Assembly: GCA_012934845.2 (NCBI GenBank)
Contig: WNNJ02000884.1
Coordinates: 21,395 to 85,394 of the forward strand
Direction: 5' to 3'
Origin: Pomphorhynchus laevis
Taxonomy: Eukaryota > Acanthocephala > Palaeacanthocephala > Echinorhynchida > Pomphorhynchidae
Length of the DNA stretch: 64,000 nt
Shown piece by piece: positions 33,670-43,823 of this stretch (positions within the stretch are counted from its first letter, which is position 1; every line of letters starts with the position of its first letter). A program made the position numbers and the translations under genes. Under the pieces are notes generated by a model. It was given only the letters and a program-made list of their open reading frames with translations, was not told the origin of the DNA and did not search any database.

Positions 33670-36570
33670 TTAATTGTTGAAATGAAATTGGATTTGACAT
33701 TTAAAGCACGGCATATATGTTGATTGGCGGATATGAATAGGCAGTTGATTCCACAAGAGAGGAGCAGCCACAACGAAAGAGTGGAAGCCAAAAGAGGTAG
33801 AGTAGATTGGGACATGTAAAAGAAGGGAATTACGGGAACGCAGAGCACAATACACAGTACGAGAATTGTCGAGAAAAGGAAGGTTGAGAAATGAAGGGGT
33901 ATGAGAAGTTATAAGGCGAAAAGGAATGATAAGGAGACGAATTTGAACAATACAATAAATAATAGGCCAATCAAGAGAAACAAGATAGTGGGATGTATGA
34001 TCAAAACGACGAAGACGGAGGAGAACTAGGACGGCAGCGTTGATGATGCGTTGTAAAGGAAGAAGAGTGGATTTAGGTGAGTTGGAAAATAGACTAAGAC
34101 AGTAATCAAGTCTTGAGAAAAGAAGAGAAGATATGAGAGTCATACAAGAAGGGAAATCGATCAATCTACGAACTTGACGGAGATTGCGGAGTATCAAGGT
34201 AGATGAGCGTACTTTATCACTAACGAAAGGTTTAAGTGAAAGTCGGTTGTCGAAATGAAAGCCTAGGAAAACGAGATTATCAACGATAGGAAGAATTGTA
34301 GAATTTAATGATACGGAGGGAGGTTCGAAGCCGAGGCGTCGAGGTAGGATCCACATAATTTTGGATTTATCAGGATTCAGAGAAAGGTGAAGGGAAGAAA
34401 GATAATTGGAAATTGAGACCAGACAGTCCGAAGCGGAAACACTAAGATCGTGAATACGATAAACAGGTGCATGAGCATAGATGATAATGTCATCAGCATA
34501 TTGCATAACATGGCAGTTAAATTTATGAGAAATCGAAGACAAATCACCAAAAAGAAGAGTGAACAGTATAGGGCATAATACGGAGCCTTGTGGAACACCA
34601 GTCGGGATGGATGAAGGATGGGAGAGAGAAGAGTTAGAATAGACGCGAAATGTACGGTTTGATAGATATAAAGAAAACCATGATACAGTGGGTAAAGAGA
34701 AGCCATAATCATGAAGAAGGCGATGGAGAAGAATCGAGTGATCACCAATGTCAAAAGCAGACGATAGATCAAGAGAAACTATGGTACTACATAATTTATG
34801 ATCGCGCGAGATGAGTAAGTCATTATAAACTTTAAGACAGGCAATTTCAGTAGAGTGATTAGAGCGAAAAGCGGCTTGGAAGGGAGGAAATAAGTTAGAG
34901 GAAAAGTGATATGTATTAACTTGCTTGAGAACGAGACGCTCAAGGAGTTTAGAGAGGGTTGGGAGAAGTGAGATTGGACGGTACGAAGATGGTAGTGAGG
35001 AGTCGAGAGATTGCTTTTTAATGAGAGGACGAACAGTGGCGGATTTCCAGATGGAAGGAAATGTACGGCTACGGATGGACGATTTGAACAATGTGGTTAG
35101 GAAGGGTGAGATAGAGGAGCAGATATTTTTAAGCAAGTGAGTGGGAATTGGATCAGAAGGAGAGGTTTTATTAGGTAATGACAGCAGAACCGAAGAAACT
35201 TCATCAGACGAAACGGGAAGAAGGTGGAATAGTTCTGGGAGGGAAGTATTTAAAGAGAAGAGTGGGTACAAGGGGGCTACGGGTAGTAGGGAAAGTAAAT
35301 TAGATAGCTTAGTTTGTAGATAAGAAGAAAATTCATCAGGATTTATATTACAAGAAGTAGATGATCGTGAAAGATTTGAGTTTAAGATTTTCCAATGAGA
35401 TTTAGAGTTGGAAGATGACTCGAGTTGATTTCGCCAAAAGATAGTACGTTTAGTACTTATAAGAATAAGATGTGAACGGCGTAGAGAAAAGTAGGAATCA
35501 CGGAGATTTGGAGGGAGTGAGTTGGGTGAACGTTTAAGAAAGCGTTTATAAATACGAAAAGAGTGATGGAGTCGACGCTTAGAAAGACCACAGTCAGAAT
35601 CGAACCAGGGAGCATGGCGCAAGCGCTGAAAGCGGCGGAGTCGACTAGGCAGAAGGTTATTGAGGATCGACGTAAGTTTAAAATCAAACAGAATGCAGAG
35701 ATCATCGGGAGAGAGATAGTTAAGAGGAAGTGAAAAGAGTGAAGAATTGAGTAAGGCTGTGCAGAGAACAGGGATATCGAGAAGCTTCCACGGTCGACTT
35801 GATGTGGATATTGGTGGAGGCGGAGAAGGAGGATGGGGACGAGTAAGAGTAAGAGCGACAAGGAAATGATCGGACAAACCAGGATCAGTAATTGACAAGG
35901 AGGTATAGTCATTGAAGCAGATAGGGACAGCAATGATGTCGAGATCACCGCCGAGAATATGAGTTGGGATTGTTGAAAGTAACTTATAGTTAAAATCAGA
36001 AAAAAGATTAGTTAAAGTGATAGAGTCAGAGTCAGTTAGGCGATCAAGACGAATGTTAATGTCATCGAGAACAAAAGAAGGAGTACAAGACAATGAACAG
36101 TGAGACATAAGATCTGCAAGGTCGTTAAAGAAGATACGTGATGAGGCAGCTGAACCTGGACGGTATACGATCACAAGTTCCAGAGGGAAAGGCGTTGATA
36201 ATCTGCATATGAGTAATTCGAACGAGGTGTAACGGATATTAACGTTAATTTTACGTAAAGACATTGGGTGACGAGTAATGGCAACAATACCGTCATGGTT
36301 AAAAGCAGTAGATGTATGAGAGGCAATTGGAAGAGCTGATTCAACCAAAGAACAACCAGAGCGACATAGACGACGAATAGCAAGATGGTCGGAGTCAGAG
36401 TGCCAGGATTCGGTAATGCAGAGAATATCGATAGATAATTGATCGAAGATATCAAGGAGCATATCAGCTTTATGAAGAATGGAGCGAGTGTTGAATAGAC
36501 TAAGACGAAAAGTATGCTTAGGAGCGAGATCGACTAGCGAAGAAGACAAGGGGGAGAGATGGGACGCCAT
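33670..36570 (-). CDS. ORF2: apurinic-type endonuclease and reverse transcriptase (966 residues, open)
   Basis: Starts MASHLSPLSSSLVDLAPKHT, overlapping ORF1 by 37 nt in another frame, so translation probably needs reinitiation or coupling. Endonuclease (residues about 20-240): LFNTRSILHKADM, LCITESWHSDSD with the catalytic Glu, VIVYRPGS, and SDHFLVALTL with the catalytic Asp-His. The GDFN box reads DDIN, keeping Asp and Asn. RT (about 430-760): LPNKTSPSDPIPTHLL, SYRPISLLPTLSKLLERLV, LDLSSAFDIGDHSILL (usual V is G), GVPQGSVLCPILF, and the catalytic MQYADDIIIYAHAP. The C-terminus LWNQLPIHIRQS is the normal LINE end. Length fits CR1/L2-group proteins. Activity cannot be judged from sequence alone. 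Confidence 0.85.
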   Translation of the reverse strand: MASHLSPLSSSLVDLAPKHTFRLSLFNTRSILHKADMLLDIFDQLSIDILCITESWHSDSDHLAIRRLCRSGCSLVESALPIASHTSTAFNHDGIVAITRHPMSLRKINVNIRYTSFELLICRLSTPFPLELVIVYRPGSAASSRIFFNDLADLMSHCSLSCTPSFVLDDINIRLDRLTDSDSITLTNLFSDFNYKLLSTIPTHILGGDLDIIAVPICFNDYTSLSITDPGLSDHFLVALTLTRPHPPSPPPPISTSSRPWKLLDIPVLCTALLNSSLFSLPLNYLSPDDLCILFDFKLTSILNNLLPSRLRRFQRLRHAPWFDSDCGLSKRRLHHSFRIYKRFLKRSPNSLPPNLRDSYFSLRRSHLILISTKRTIFWRNQLESSSNSKSHWKILNSNLSRSSTSCNINPDEFSSYLQTKLSNLLSLLPVAPLYPLFSLNTSLPELFHLLPVSSDEVSSVLLSLPNKTSPSDPIPTHLLKNICSSISPFLTTLFKSSIRSRTFPSIWKSATVRPLIKKQSLDSSLPSSYRPISLLPTLSKLLERLVLKQVNTYHFSSNLFPPFQAAFRSNHSTEIACLKVYNDLLISRDHKLCSTIVSLDLSSAFDIGDHSILLHRLLHDYGFSLPTVSWFSLYLSNRTFRVYSNSSLSHPSSIPTGVPQGSVLCPILFTLLFGDLSSISHKFNCHVMQYADDIIIYAHAPVYRIHDLSVSASDCLVSISNYLSSLHLSLNPDKSKIMWILPRRLGFEPPSVSLNSTILPIVDNLVFLGFHFDNRLSLKPFVSDKVRSSTLILRNLRQVRRLIDFPSCMTLISSLLFSRLDYCLSLFSNSPKSTLLPLQRIINAAVLVLLRLRRFDHTSHYLVSLDWPIIYCIVQIRLLIIPFRLITSHTPSFLNLPFLDNSRTVYCALRSRNSLLLHVPIYSTSFGFHSFVVAAPLLWNQLPIHIRQSTYMPCFKCQIQFHFNN

Positions 36571-37913
36571 CGAATTTTTGGCCTTGTGTGTACAACGAGA
36601 AAATTCTCATTGATTTGACGTATAGAAAAGGATGACTCGCAGTTTGTTTCACTTCGATGTTTCTCAATGCGAGCTAAATTGAGCTGGGCAATATCAGAAG
36701 GGGAGCGGTCAGGAAAGATACGACTAGTAGACGAAGTGGTAAGAAGTTTAAAACGTTGGGAAAGTACCAACGATGCATGTGAACTATGTCAGGAAAACGA
36801 TTTTTAGGAGTGGAGGACTGAGATGATTGGATTTAGTGGATTTGTTTAAACGGATCAAAGATACAGGAGCGATATTATTGAAGAGGATGGATTGTTATCA
36901 GGAAGAATGGTTGCTAGGATAGACCTGAAAGCAGATACATCATCATCGAGGCGACATTGAGGAGAAGCAGATTCGGAAACCTTTAAATTAGATATGATAA
37001 TGCATCGATCGCGCGAAGGAAAACGATTACGTAGTGGTGGACGGAAAGACCTGGTAGCAGTAGAGGCAGAAGAGCAGATAAACGTGGGAATGACAGGGGT
37101 GCTAAGTGAAGATTTAAGATAGTTTGGAGCATGTGTGACAGGAGTGGGGTGTTGAATCGGTTGATCGGAGATGTTACTGGTGATGATTTTGACGGAAGGA
37201 TGTAAATTATTGATAGGTGATACGGTTGGAGCATGTGTGACAGAAGTGGATTGTTGAATAGATTGAACGGAGATGTTACTGGAGATAATTTTGACAGAAG
37301 GATGTAAATTATTGAGAAGTGATACGGTAGAGGTAGAGTAAGGAGTACGTGAAGAGAAGAAAGAAGTATGATATGTATTTAGATGTGGGGATGAATAGGA
37401 AAAATGAGGTACGAGATGAAGGCCTTTACTGTTTGCATTGTTAGGAAGATGAAGATTAAGGGAAGTTTTATCCGTAGTTAAAGGAGGAGTGTGTGTGAGA
37501 GAAGTTTCAAGAACGGGTTTCATAGATGACGAAGGAGTTAGTAAGCAAACGGATGACGACGATAGATTGGAAGATATGTTGTCGTTTGTTGATGTTCCAT
37601 GTATAACAGCGGTCTGAGTCGACTGAGAGATATCATCAAGTTTATTTATTGAGCACAACTCCTTTTCGTTAGCCTCCAGAACGTCTCCACCGTTTGAGTG
37701 GTCATTCTTCATTAGCTTACCTACGAGGGCAGCACAACAGAAGCCGCAGAAGAAATTTCGATTTAAAACGTTGTCCTCGTCAGTGAAAGGAATGGCAACG
37801 TGAGTCCAAACATTGCAGTTCTTGTTGTCGCATCCAATTTGCTTTTCGATGTAAGCTTCCTTGACGGACTTGAGTTGCTGGCCGACATTTTTAGTTAGCT
37901 TTCTCTTTGCCAT
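36534..37913 (-). pseudogene. ORF1 of copy A (two offsetting indels)
   Basis: Starts MAKRKLTKNVGQQLKSVKEA. The Cys head is GCDNKNCNVWTHV with FFCGFCC, PHD- or zinc-ribbon-like. Internal duplicates of SVKIISSNIS / SVKIITSNIS with IQ(Q/H)(S/P)TSVTHAP occur near residues 205-265. The conserved C-terminal domain follows. Compared with copy B, one indel near 36890 and one near 36795 put about 30 codons out of frame; the frame is the same before and after. It should bind element RNA as ORF1 proteins do. Confidence 0.7.
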
Positions 37914-37984
37914 AATAAAATGTTAATTAGTTAGTTATAATCAAGAATGTTTAAACTCCGTTAGTCTGCAAGTCGTTAGTTGTA

Positions 37985-38105
37985 AGAACGAGCGGATGTC
38001 GTCGATGGTTGTCGATGGTTGTCGATAATTGTCAAGCGGATGGTTGTCGTTAGTTGTCGTCGAAAGTTGTCGTTGGTTGTCGTCGAAGATTGTAGTTTGA
38101 TTGTT
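37985..38105 (-). repeat. GATGGTTGTCGTC tandem repeat in LINE 5'UTR (copy A)
   Basis: Irregular units around GATGGTTGTCGTCG occur about seven times (plus-strand wording). The same unit occurs in the 5'UTRs of copy D (49801-49865) and copy I (57153-57185), so it belongs to the element. Confidence 0.85.
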
Positions 38106-38150
38106 TTACAATCTTGGTGGACAAGATTTTCCGCGAGCTAAGCGAGCGGG

Positions 38151-38280
38151 ACTGAAATCTGGAACTGAAATCTGGAACTGAAATCTGGAACTGAAATCTG
38201 GAACTGAAATCTGGAACTGAAATCTGGAACTGAAATCTGGAACTGAAATCTGGAACTGAAATCTGGAACTGATATCTGGA
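38151..38280 (-). repeat. 13-bp tandem repeat, 10 units, in LINE 5'UTR (copy A)
   Basis: The plus-strand unit is ACTGAAATCTGGA, ten near-perfect copies (the last has GATATC). Read in the element's sense strand it is TCCAGATTTCAGT. It lies at the extreme 5' end of the full-length copy. Confidence 0.95.
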
Positions 38281-38289
38281 ATGTAATTT

Positions 38290-40440
38290 GCTAGAACAGT
38301 TATAAATTTTCTATATGGCGGTTAGAAATTGTAGCTTCTTTTCCGTTTTTCATCTGCACTCGAAAATATTCTTTGTTTGCATAAAAAAATTTTCCATCGA
38401 CACCTGCGGGGGAATATTTATTTGTACGATAAAAATTAGGCACTAGTACCTGGTCACCTTTAGTAAGGTTATTATACTCAGTTAGTCTGACTGGAAAACG
38501 ACGAATGTGTGTGAACATTCACTTGTGTGGATTTGTTCCGGTGGCTGTACACAATAACGACCGTATGGAATGTAATGCGTGGTCCAGGACTTCTTCCCAA
38601 CTTACTAGAGGCAGATATAAATCGCACAGTCGTAGCTGTATGAATTGCCACACAGTCCCATTCAGACGTTCAATTTGTCCATTTCCGCGAAGATTACAAA
38701 CTGAACTATAACTTACTGCAACACCATATTTTTCAAGGAATGAATATAATTCAATGGATGTAAATGATGCACCACGGTCAGTGTGTACAAATTGAGGGAG
38801 ACCAAAAAGGCTGAAAATTGATTTTAAGCACTTTATGGCTGTGCCTGTAGACATGTCAGCACAGGCGAACCCTAAAGGATATCTGGAGAATTCGTCCACA
38901 ATAGAGAGGAGATAGGGGCGTCGTGTGTTCGATGGAATCGGACCTTTGAAATCTATGGCCAGTCGCTCAAAAGCTGTCGTCGCCTTAATTGCGTGGCTGT
39001 CAAAGTTCTTCAGAAAACGCGGTTTTAGTCGAGCACATGAATGGCATTGGCCTACAACAATACGTACGTCGTCGACTGTATAAGGAAGATTTCTTTGACG
39101 TACGAAGTGAGCAAGTCTAGTGATTCCAGAATGACATAATTGCTTGTATTTCCTCAAGCTCTTTATGACTTCTTGAAGCGACACTAACAGTACAAACATC
39201 ACGTGACAACGTATCAGCAATTTCGTTTGTGTCCTGGTCGGTACCTGATTTCGTAGGTAAATTCGGATAATTCCAGCTTCCACTGCTCGATCTTTTCGTT
39301 TTTTATTATACTGCGGTGTCGCTGATCAAAAATATACGATTCTGCGCGTTAATCTGCAATTAGTATAAATTTCTTTCCTACAAGATTGTCTCCAAAATCG
39401 CAGAGCAAACATAATAGCAGATGTTTCTTTTTCTATAGCTGAATGATGCCGCGCCGATTTATCGAGCATTTTCGAAAAAATATGCGATTGGCCTGGCGTT
39501 CTGCGAAAGAACTGCTCCGATTGGGTATTCCGAAGAATCAGTCTCAACTGTAAAAAGTTCGGAAAAATCGATTGACACCAACGATGATTCGATTATCTCT
39601 TAACGATGTGCGACAAACGATCTTCTTGGGTCTGAAGATATCGGAAACGTGTTAACCGTGATGAGAGATCGCAACTTTTGTGAGAAATTCTTGATCCACT
39701 TAGAATAATGAGAGAACAAACCGACGACACTACACAGAGACTGTTTGTCTATTGGTAATTTAAGAAAACGCAAGCACTTTATTCGATGGGGATCTGGTTT
39801 AATTTGATTGCTTTTGATCTGATATCCAAGAATGCGAATGTCGTCAGTTGATGTAACAGTTTTCTCTGTATTAAGAGTTATGTTGTACTTTCTTACGACA
39901 TTGAGAAAATGTTCGAAATTTCAGTCGTGTTCAACTTTAGTTCGTCTGCAAATAATCACATCATCTAAGTACACAAAAATCCCTCCCAAATTATCTTCAG
40001 AGATTAGTGAATTCAACACCCGTTGGAACACCGGTACGGCGTTAGTCAGGCCAAACAAAATTCTCCGAAATTCGTAAAGGGCTCCACCCGCCTCAAAAGC
40101 CGTAAATGACATTTCATCTTCTCTCAAAGATATTTGGTGATACGCTTAAGCGAGATCAACTGTACTATAGAATGATTATTGACTAACTTGATCGATTATA
40201 TCACCAATTCTCGGAATTGGATATGCATCTAGGCATGTATACTGATTGACGGTACTCGAATAGTCGATATCTAATCTCCATTTCTTATGATTTTTCACAA
40301 TTAGAACTTGTCGTGCCAAGGTGATTTACTTCGCTGAATGATTCCGTCTGTTAATAATCGATTTATCTCAGATTTCGTAAATCGGATTTCCGGTAAAATA
40401 AAACGTCTCGATTTGGTCGCAATGGGCTTTCAATACCTTG
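38290..40440 (-). mobile_element. Ty3/gypsy-type LTR retrotransposon fossil (partial pol)
   Basis: Minus-strand remains of pol in the usual Ty3/gypsy order: RT (about 40.3-39.9 kb, with YLDDVI), RNase H (about 39.5 kb) and integrase with its HHCC-like head, core and C-terminal part (about 39.3-38.3 kb). gag, protease and LTRs were not recognised. It is broken, with at least about half a dozen breaks, and looks old. Its right end meets a CR1-like LINE tail; its left end meets the 5' end of LINE copy A. Confidence 0.75.
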
Positions 40441-41960
40441 CATTGTCTGAAAATAGACGAGGTGGATGTACCAGCAGAGTGAGCAAAAGCTCATTACAAG
40501 GTGAGTCACAATAGTCACAAAGTAAAAATAATAAAAAATGAAAAAATGTCATGTAATTGTAGTCACAAAGTTCTTCAATTGTCGTTTGAATGCAGTTTTT
40601 GATGTACATGTTACTATGTGAGCAGGTAGATTGTTCCATACAGTGCGCACCATATCTGGTAAACCTCTGCATACATCTCTGATGTGCCGTTTTGCCATGA
40701 TGTGAATGCCGTGACATCTAAGTGTTGATTCCTTGCGGATGGGAAGATATCTGTCAAAGGATGATCACGACGATTTACGGCTACCCATGTCATCATCAAG
40801 TCTGATATTAATAGAGACCTTGTCTATTGATGTACCTCTATCAAGTGAATTCTACTTTCAAATGGTAAGCATCTTATCGAAGGAACCAAATGCGTTGCTT
40901 TGCGTAGCACCTTTTCATTATTCGTTTGCTCAGTTTTTGATTGAGGATGCATGGTTTGCGATGCATATAACACGTGACTCAGAATCAACGATTCGTAAAG
41001 TGGTTTAAATGACGGAATGTCGACTGCGAATAGTTCTGCGTAGCATAGCAAGAATATGTAAGCACTTAGTTTTGACTGCAGCGGAGTTGATGTTTGTTTT
41101 AGGTCATCTGTTATTAAATAAGCTAACTGAGTCTACGTAGGTCCTTATATGAGTTGACCACGTTTATTTGTCTTCCACTTACTTCATAGTTTGCAATATG
41201 TCGCCTACGTACAATATGCATATGAGCACATTTTTCTGGGTTTATAGTCAGATTCATTGCACCTGCCCAATGCTGCAGGTTCGATATGTCCAATTGTGGG
41301 ATGTGCACGTCGTTGTCGTTTTTGATGGCCGCCAAATTTTAATATCATATGGATATAGAATACAGTCAGAAGCTATAAGTGGTATTACGCTATTGATGTA
41401 TACATTAAAGAGCGTTGGGGTCAGGACTGAATCTTGTGGAACGCCAGAGTGTAGTTGAATGTTAGATAAAAACGAGTCCCCTATTTTAACCGTAAATGAG
41501 CGACTGTATAAGAAGTTAGAAATCCAATGGAGGATGCAAGTGTGCACTTCAATGTGAAGAGGCCCAGCTGTGTCTCGCGGCGAGTAAGTTTGTCGTTGTG
41601 GATCTTAGTTTACGAAAACCATGTTGTTGATTATTTATGATTCCCTTCATGTTGATGAATGCCTCCAATTCAGCAAGCACTATTCGCTCCAAGAGTTTGC
41701 AAGATATGCATGTAAGACTGATTGAACGGTAGTTCGATAACCGTGATTTATTTCCTTTCTTAAAGATTGGGCACACTATTGCGGTTCTCCAGTCATCAGG
41801 TAAGATCGATGTATCTAACGAGGCAACACATAGGCGAGGAAGAGGTGTACACAGTGGTAGCGAGTTGTTCCGAGAATACATTTTTCAGTTGAACGACTTT
41901 TATGCATTCGCTATAATCATGTTGCTTTGAAATATTTTGTTGTTTCAGATTATTCTCCTT
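40441..41960 (-). mobile_element. Jockey-group (CR1-like) LINE, second family, 5'-truncated
   Basis: The minus strand begins inside RT: TSILPDDWRTAIVCPIFKKG, NYRSISLTCISCKLLERIVL, QHGFRKLRSTTTNLL, then SGVPQDSVLTPTLFNVYINS and NLTINPEKCAHMHI. The C-terminus has HVLYASQTMHPQSKTEQTNN, VLRKATHLVPSIRCLPFESR and MVRTVWNNLPAHIVTCTSKT. Catalytic YADD is unreadable; LYPYDIKIW near 41340 stands in its place. About seven frame changes. Not the same family as copy A (different NYRSISLT and FKKG words). Confidence 0.75.
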
Positions 41961-41964
41961 GAAA

Positions 41965-42033
41965 ATGTTCCCGGCTAAGGATCGAACTATTGAAGAAATG
42001 TTTAATTTATTTTTGATGGGAAAGGCTTTTTGA
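41965..42033 (+). pseudogene. ORF0-like microORF relic before copy B
   Basis: ATG at 41965 follows a splice-acceptor-like TTTTGTTGTTTCAG (ending 41948). It encodes MFPAKDRTIEEMFNLFLMGK, AF, then a stop at 42031 where the 20.5-kb version reads Arg. The next frame residues are unrelated until the shared leader TGACCTTAAAAAAGTTTGAG at 42070. Confidence 0.45.
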
Positions 42034-42105
42034 TTCAACAACGGAATTTTATCTGTAAATCTAATATGATGACCTTAAAAAAGTTTGAGATCCAAAGTAA
42101 ATACA

Positions 42106-42521
42106 ATTATTCCTGTCAGTTCCAGATTATTCCTGTCAGTTCCAGATTATTCCTGTCAGTTCCAGATTATTCCTGTCAGTTCCAGATTATTCCTGTCAGT
42201 TCCAGATTATTCCTGTCAGTTCCAGATTATTCCTGTCAGTTCCAGATTATTCCTGTCAGTTCCAGATTATTCCTGTCAGTTCCAGATTATTCCTGTCAGT
42301 TCCAGATTATTCCTGTCAGTTCCAGATTATTCCTGTCAGTTCCAGATTATTCCTGTCAGTTCCAGATTATTCCTGTCAGTTCCGCTCGATTATTCCTGTC
42401 AGTTCCAGATTATTCCTGTCAGTTCCAGATTATTCCTGTCAGTTCCAGATTATTCCTGTCAGTTCCAGATATTATTCCTGTCAGTCAGATTATTCCTGTC
42501 AGTTCCAGATTATTCCTGTCA
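42106..42521 (+). repeat. 20-bp tandem repeat, about 21 units, in LINE 5'UTR (copy B)
   Basis: The unit is ATTATTCCTGTCAGTTCCAG. The first 14 units (42106-42382) are perfect or nearly so. After the interruption GCTCG (about 42384-42388) the rest are partly truncated. Because 20 is not a multiple of 3 and the unit lacks stops, all three forward frames stay open. Confidence 0.97.
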
Positions 42522-42599
42522 GCGCGATCTCAGATCCCTGTTCCTGATCAAGAATCTTCCACATCGGAATGCAATGATGGTTATACCAGCTTTGAAGTT

Positions 42600-43823
42600 T
42601 GATGCGATTCCAAAGATTGCGATGTTCGTGTCAAAATATCCGACCACTCAGTGTATAAACGTAAACATTTCACTTGCGGTTTTTGTACATCAGTACGACT
42701 ACTACAGTTATCCTGCTCATCTACTCCTGTATCACACACGACCACTCAGACCAATGCTGTTTTAGATGTTTCCCTCGCATCAACACCTGACTTCGCATCA
42801 TATAATCCCATTATTGAACCTACTCTCTCACACACTCCTCGTTCAACTACGTACCAAACTTCCATTAATCTTTCTCATTCTAACAATGCTAACGGTAAAG
42901 CTTTTCATCTCGTACTTCCTCTTTCCTATTCCTCCACCAATCTAAATAAATCTCAAACTTCTTTATTCTCCTCACGTACTCCTTACTCGACCTCCCCTGT
43001 ATCACCTCTCAATAATTTACACCCTTCCATCAAAATCATTTCCAGTAACATTTCCGATCAACTGATTCAACACTCCATTCCTGTCACTCATGCCCCAACC
43101 TATTTTAATTCTCCTTACTCTACCTCCCACGTAACACTTCCAAATAATTTACATCCTTCATTTAAAATCATATCCAGTCACATCTCTGATCAACCGATTC
43201 AACACCCCGCTCCTGTCACACTTGATCCAACCAATATTAATTCTTTATCAAGCACCCCTGTCATTTCCACTTCTATCTGCTCATCTACCTCGACTCCTAC
43301 CAGCTCTGTCCGTCCACCACTTCCACGAAATCGTTTTCCTTCGCGCGATCGCTGTATAATCATATCAAACTTAAAGCTTTCCGAATCTGCTTCTCCACAA
43401 TCTCACCTCGATGGTGATGTATCTGCTTTCAGGTCTATCCTAGCAACCATTCTTCCTGATGATAACCCATCACTCTTAAATAATATCGCTCCTGTATCCT
43501 TTATTCGTTTAAACAAATCCACTAAATCCAATCATCTCAGTCCTCCACTCTTAAAAATCGTTTTCCGACATAGTTCACATGCCTCTTCGGTACTCTCCCA
43601 ACGTTTTAAACTTCTTACCACTTCATCTACTTGCCGTATCTTTCCTGACCGCTCCCCTTCTGATATTGCCCAGCTCAATTTAGCTCGCATTGAAAAACAT
43701 CGACGTGAAACAAACGGCGAGTCATCCTTATCTATACGTAAAATCAACGGAAATTTTCACGTTCTTCACACAAGGCCAAAAATTCGATGGCGTCCCATCT
43801 CTCCCCCTTGTCTTCTTCGCTAG
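42600..43823 (+). pseudogene. ORF1 of copy B
   Basis: The frame CDSKDCDVRVKISDHSVYKR, KHFTCGFCTS gives the Cys head from about 42602, but the only upstream in-frame codon nearby is a stop, so the native start is lost; 42651 is the first Met. The rest is open to 43823: repeats of SIKIISSNISDQLIQH / SFKIISSHISDQPIQH, then RNRFPSRDRCIIISNLKLSE, APVSFIRLNKSTKSN and VLSQRFKLLTTSS. Apart from the start it is the most complete ORF1 in the window. Confidence 0.7.

Larger units (their letters stand above)
33590..38282 (-). mobile_element. CR1/L2-like LINE, copy A (best preserved, full length)
   Basis: Complete on the minus strand: tandem-repeat 5'UTR (38280-37985), ORF1 (37913-36534), ORF2 (36570-33670) and 3'UTR with hairpin GCGTGCATTTTGCACGC followed by ATTTGCCACG (near 33625-33595). 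ORF2 has no break over 966 codons, making this the youngest copy of the family here. ORF1 has two offsetting indels. Its 5' end meets the Ty3/gypsy-type fossil at about 38283. It is about 79% repeated, without the intact frame, in copy B. Confidence 0.85.

Noticed and set aside
36534-36570. ORF1/ORF2 overlap as an assembly error
   Set aside because: The same 37-nt overlap is found in copies A, B and C1, so it is a property of the family.
38290-40440. A retroviral envelope gene or intact LTR element next to the pol remains
   Set aside because: No LTRs, gag or envelope-like frame were recognised on either side. Only broken Ty3/gypsy-type pol is supported.
42085-42765. Long plus-strand frames of 190 and 226 codons with a 20-residue periodic peptide (SCQFQIIPVSSRLFLSVPDY)
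   Set aside because: They are an artefact of a stop-free 20-bp DNA repeat, which is open in all three frames. The array is LINE 5'UTR and precedes ORF1.
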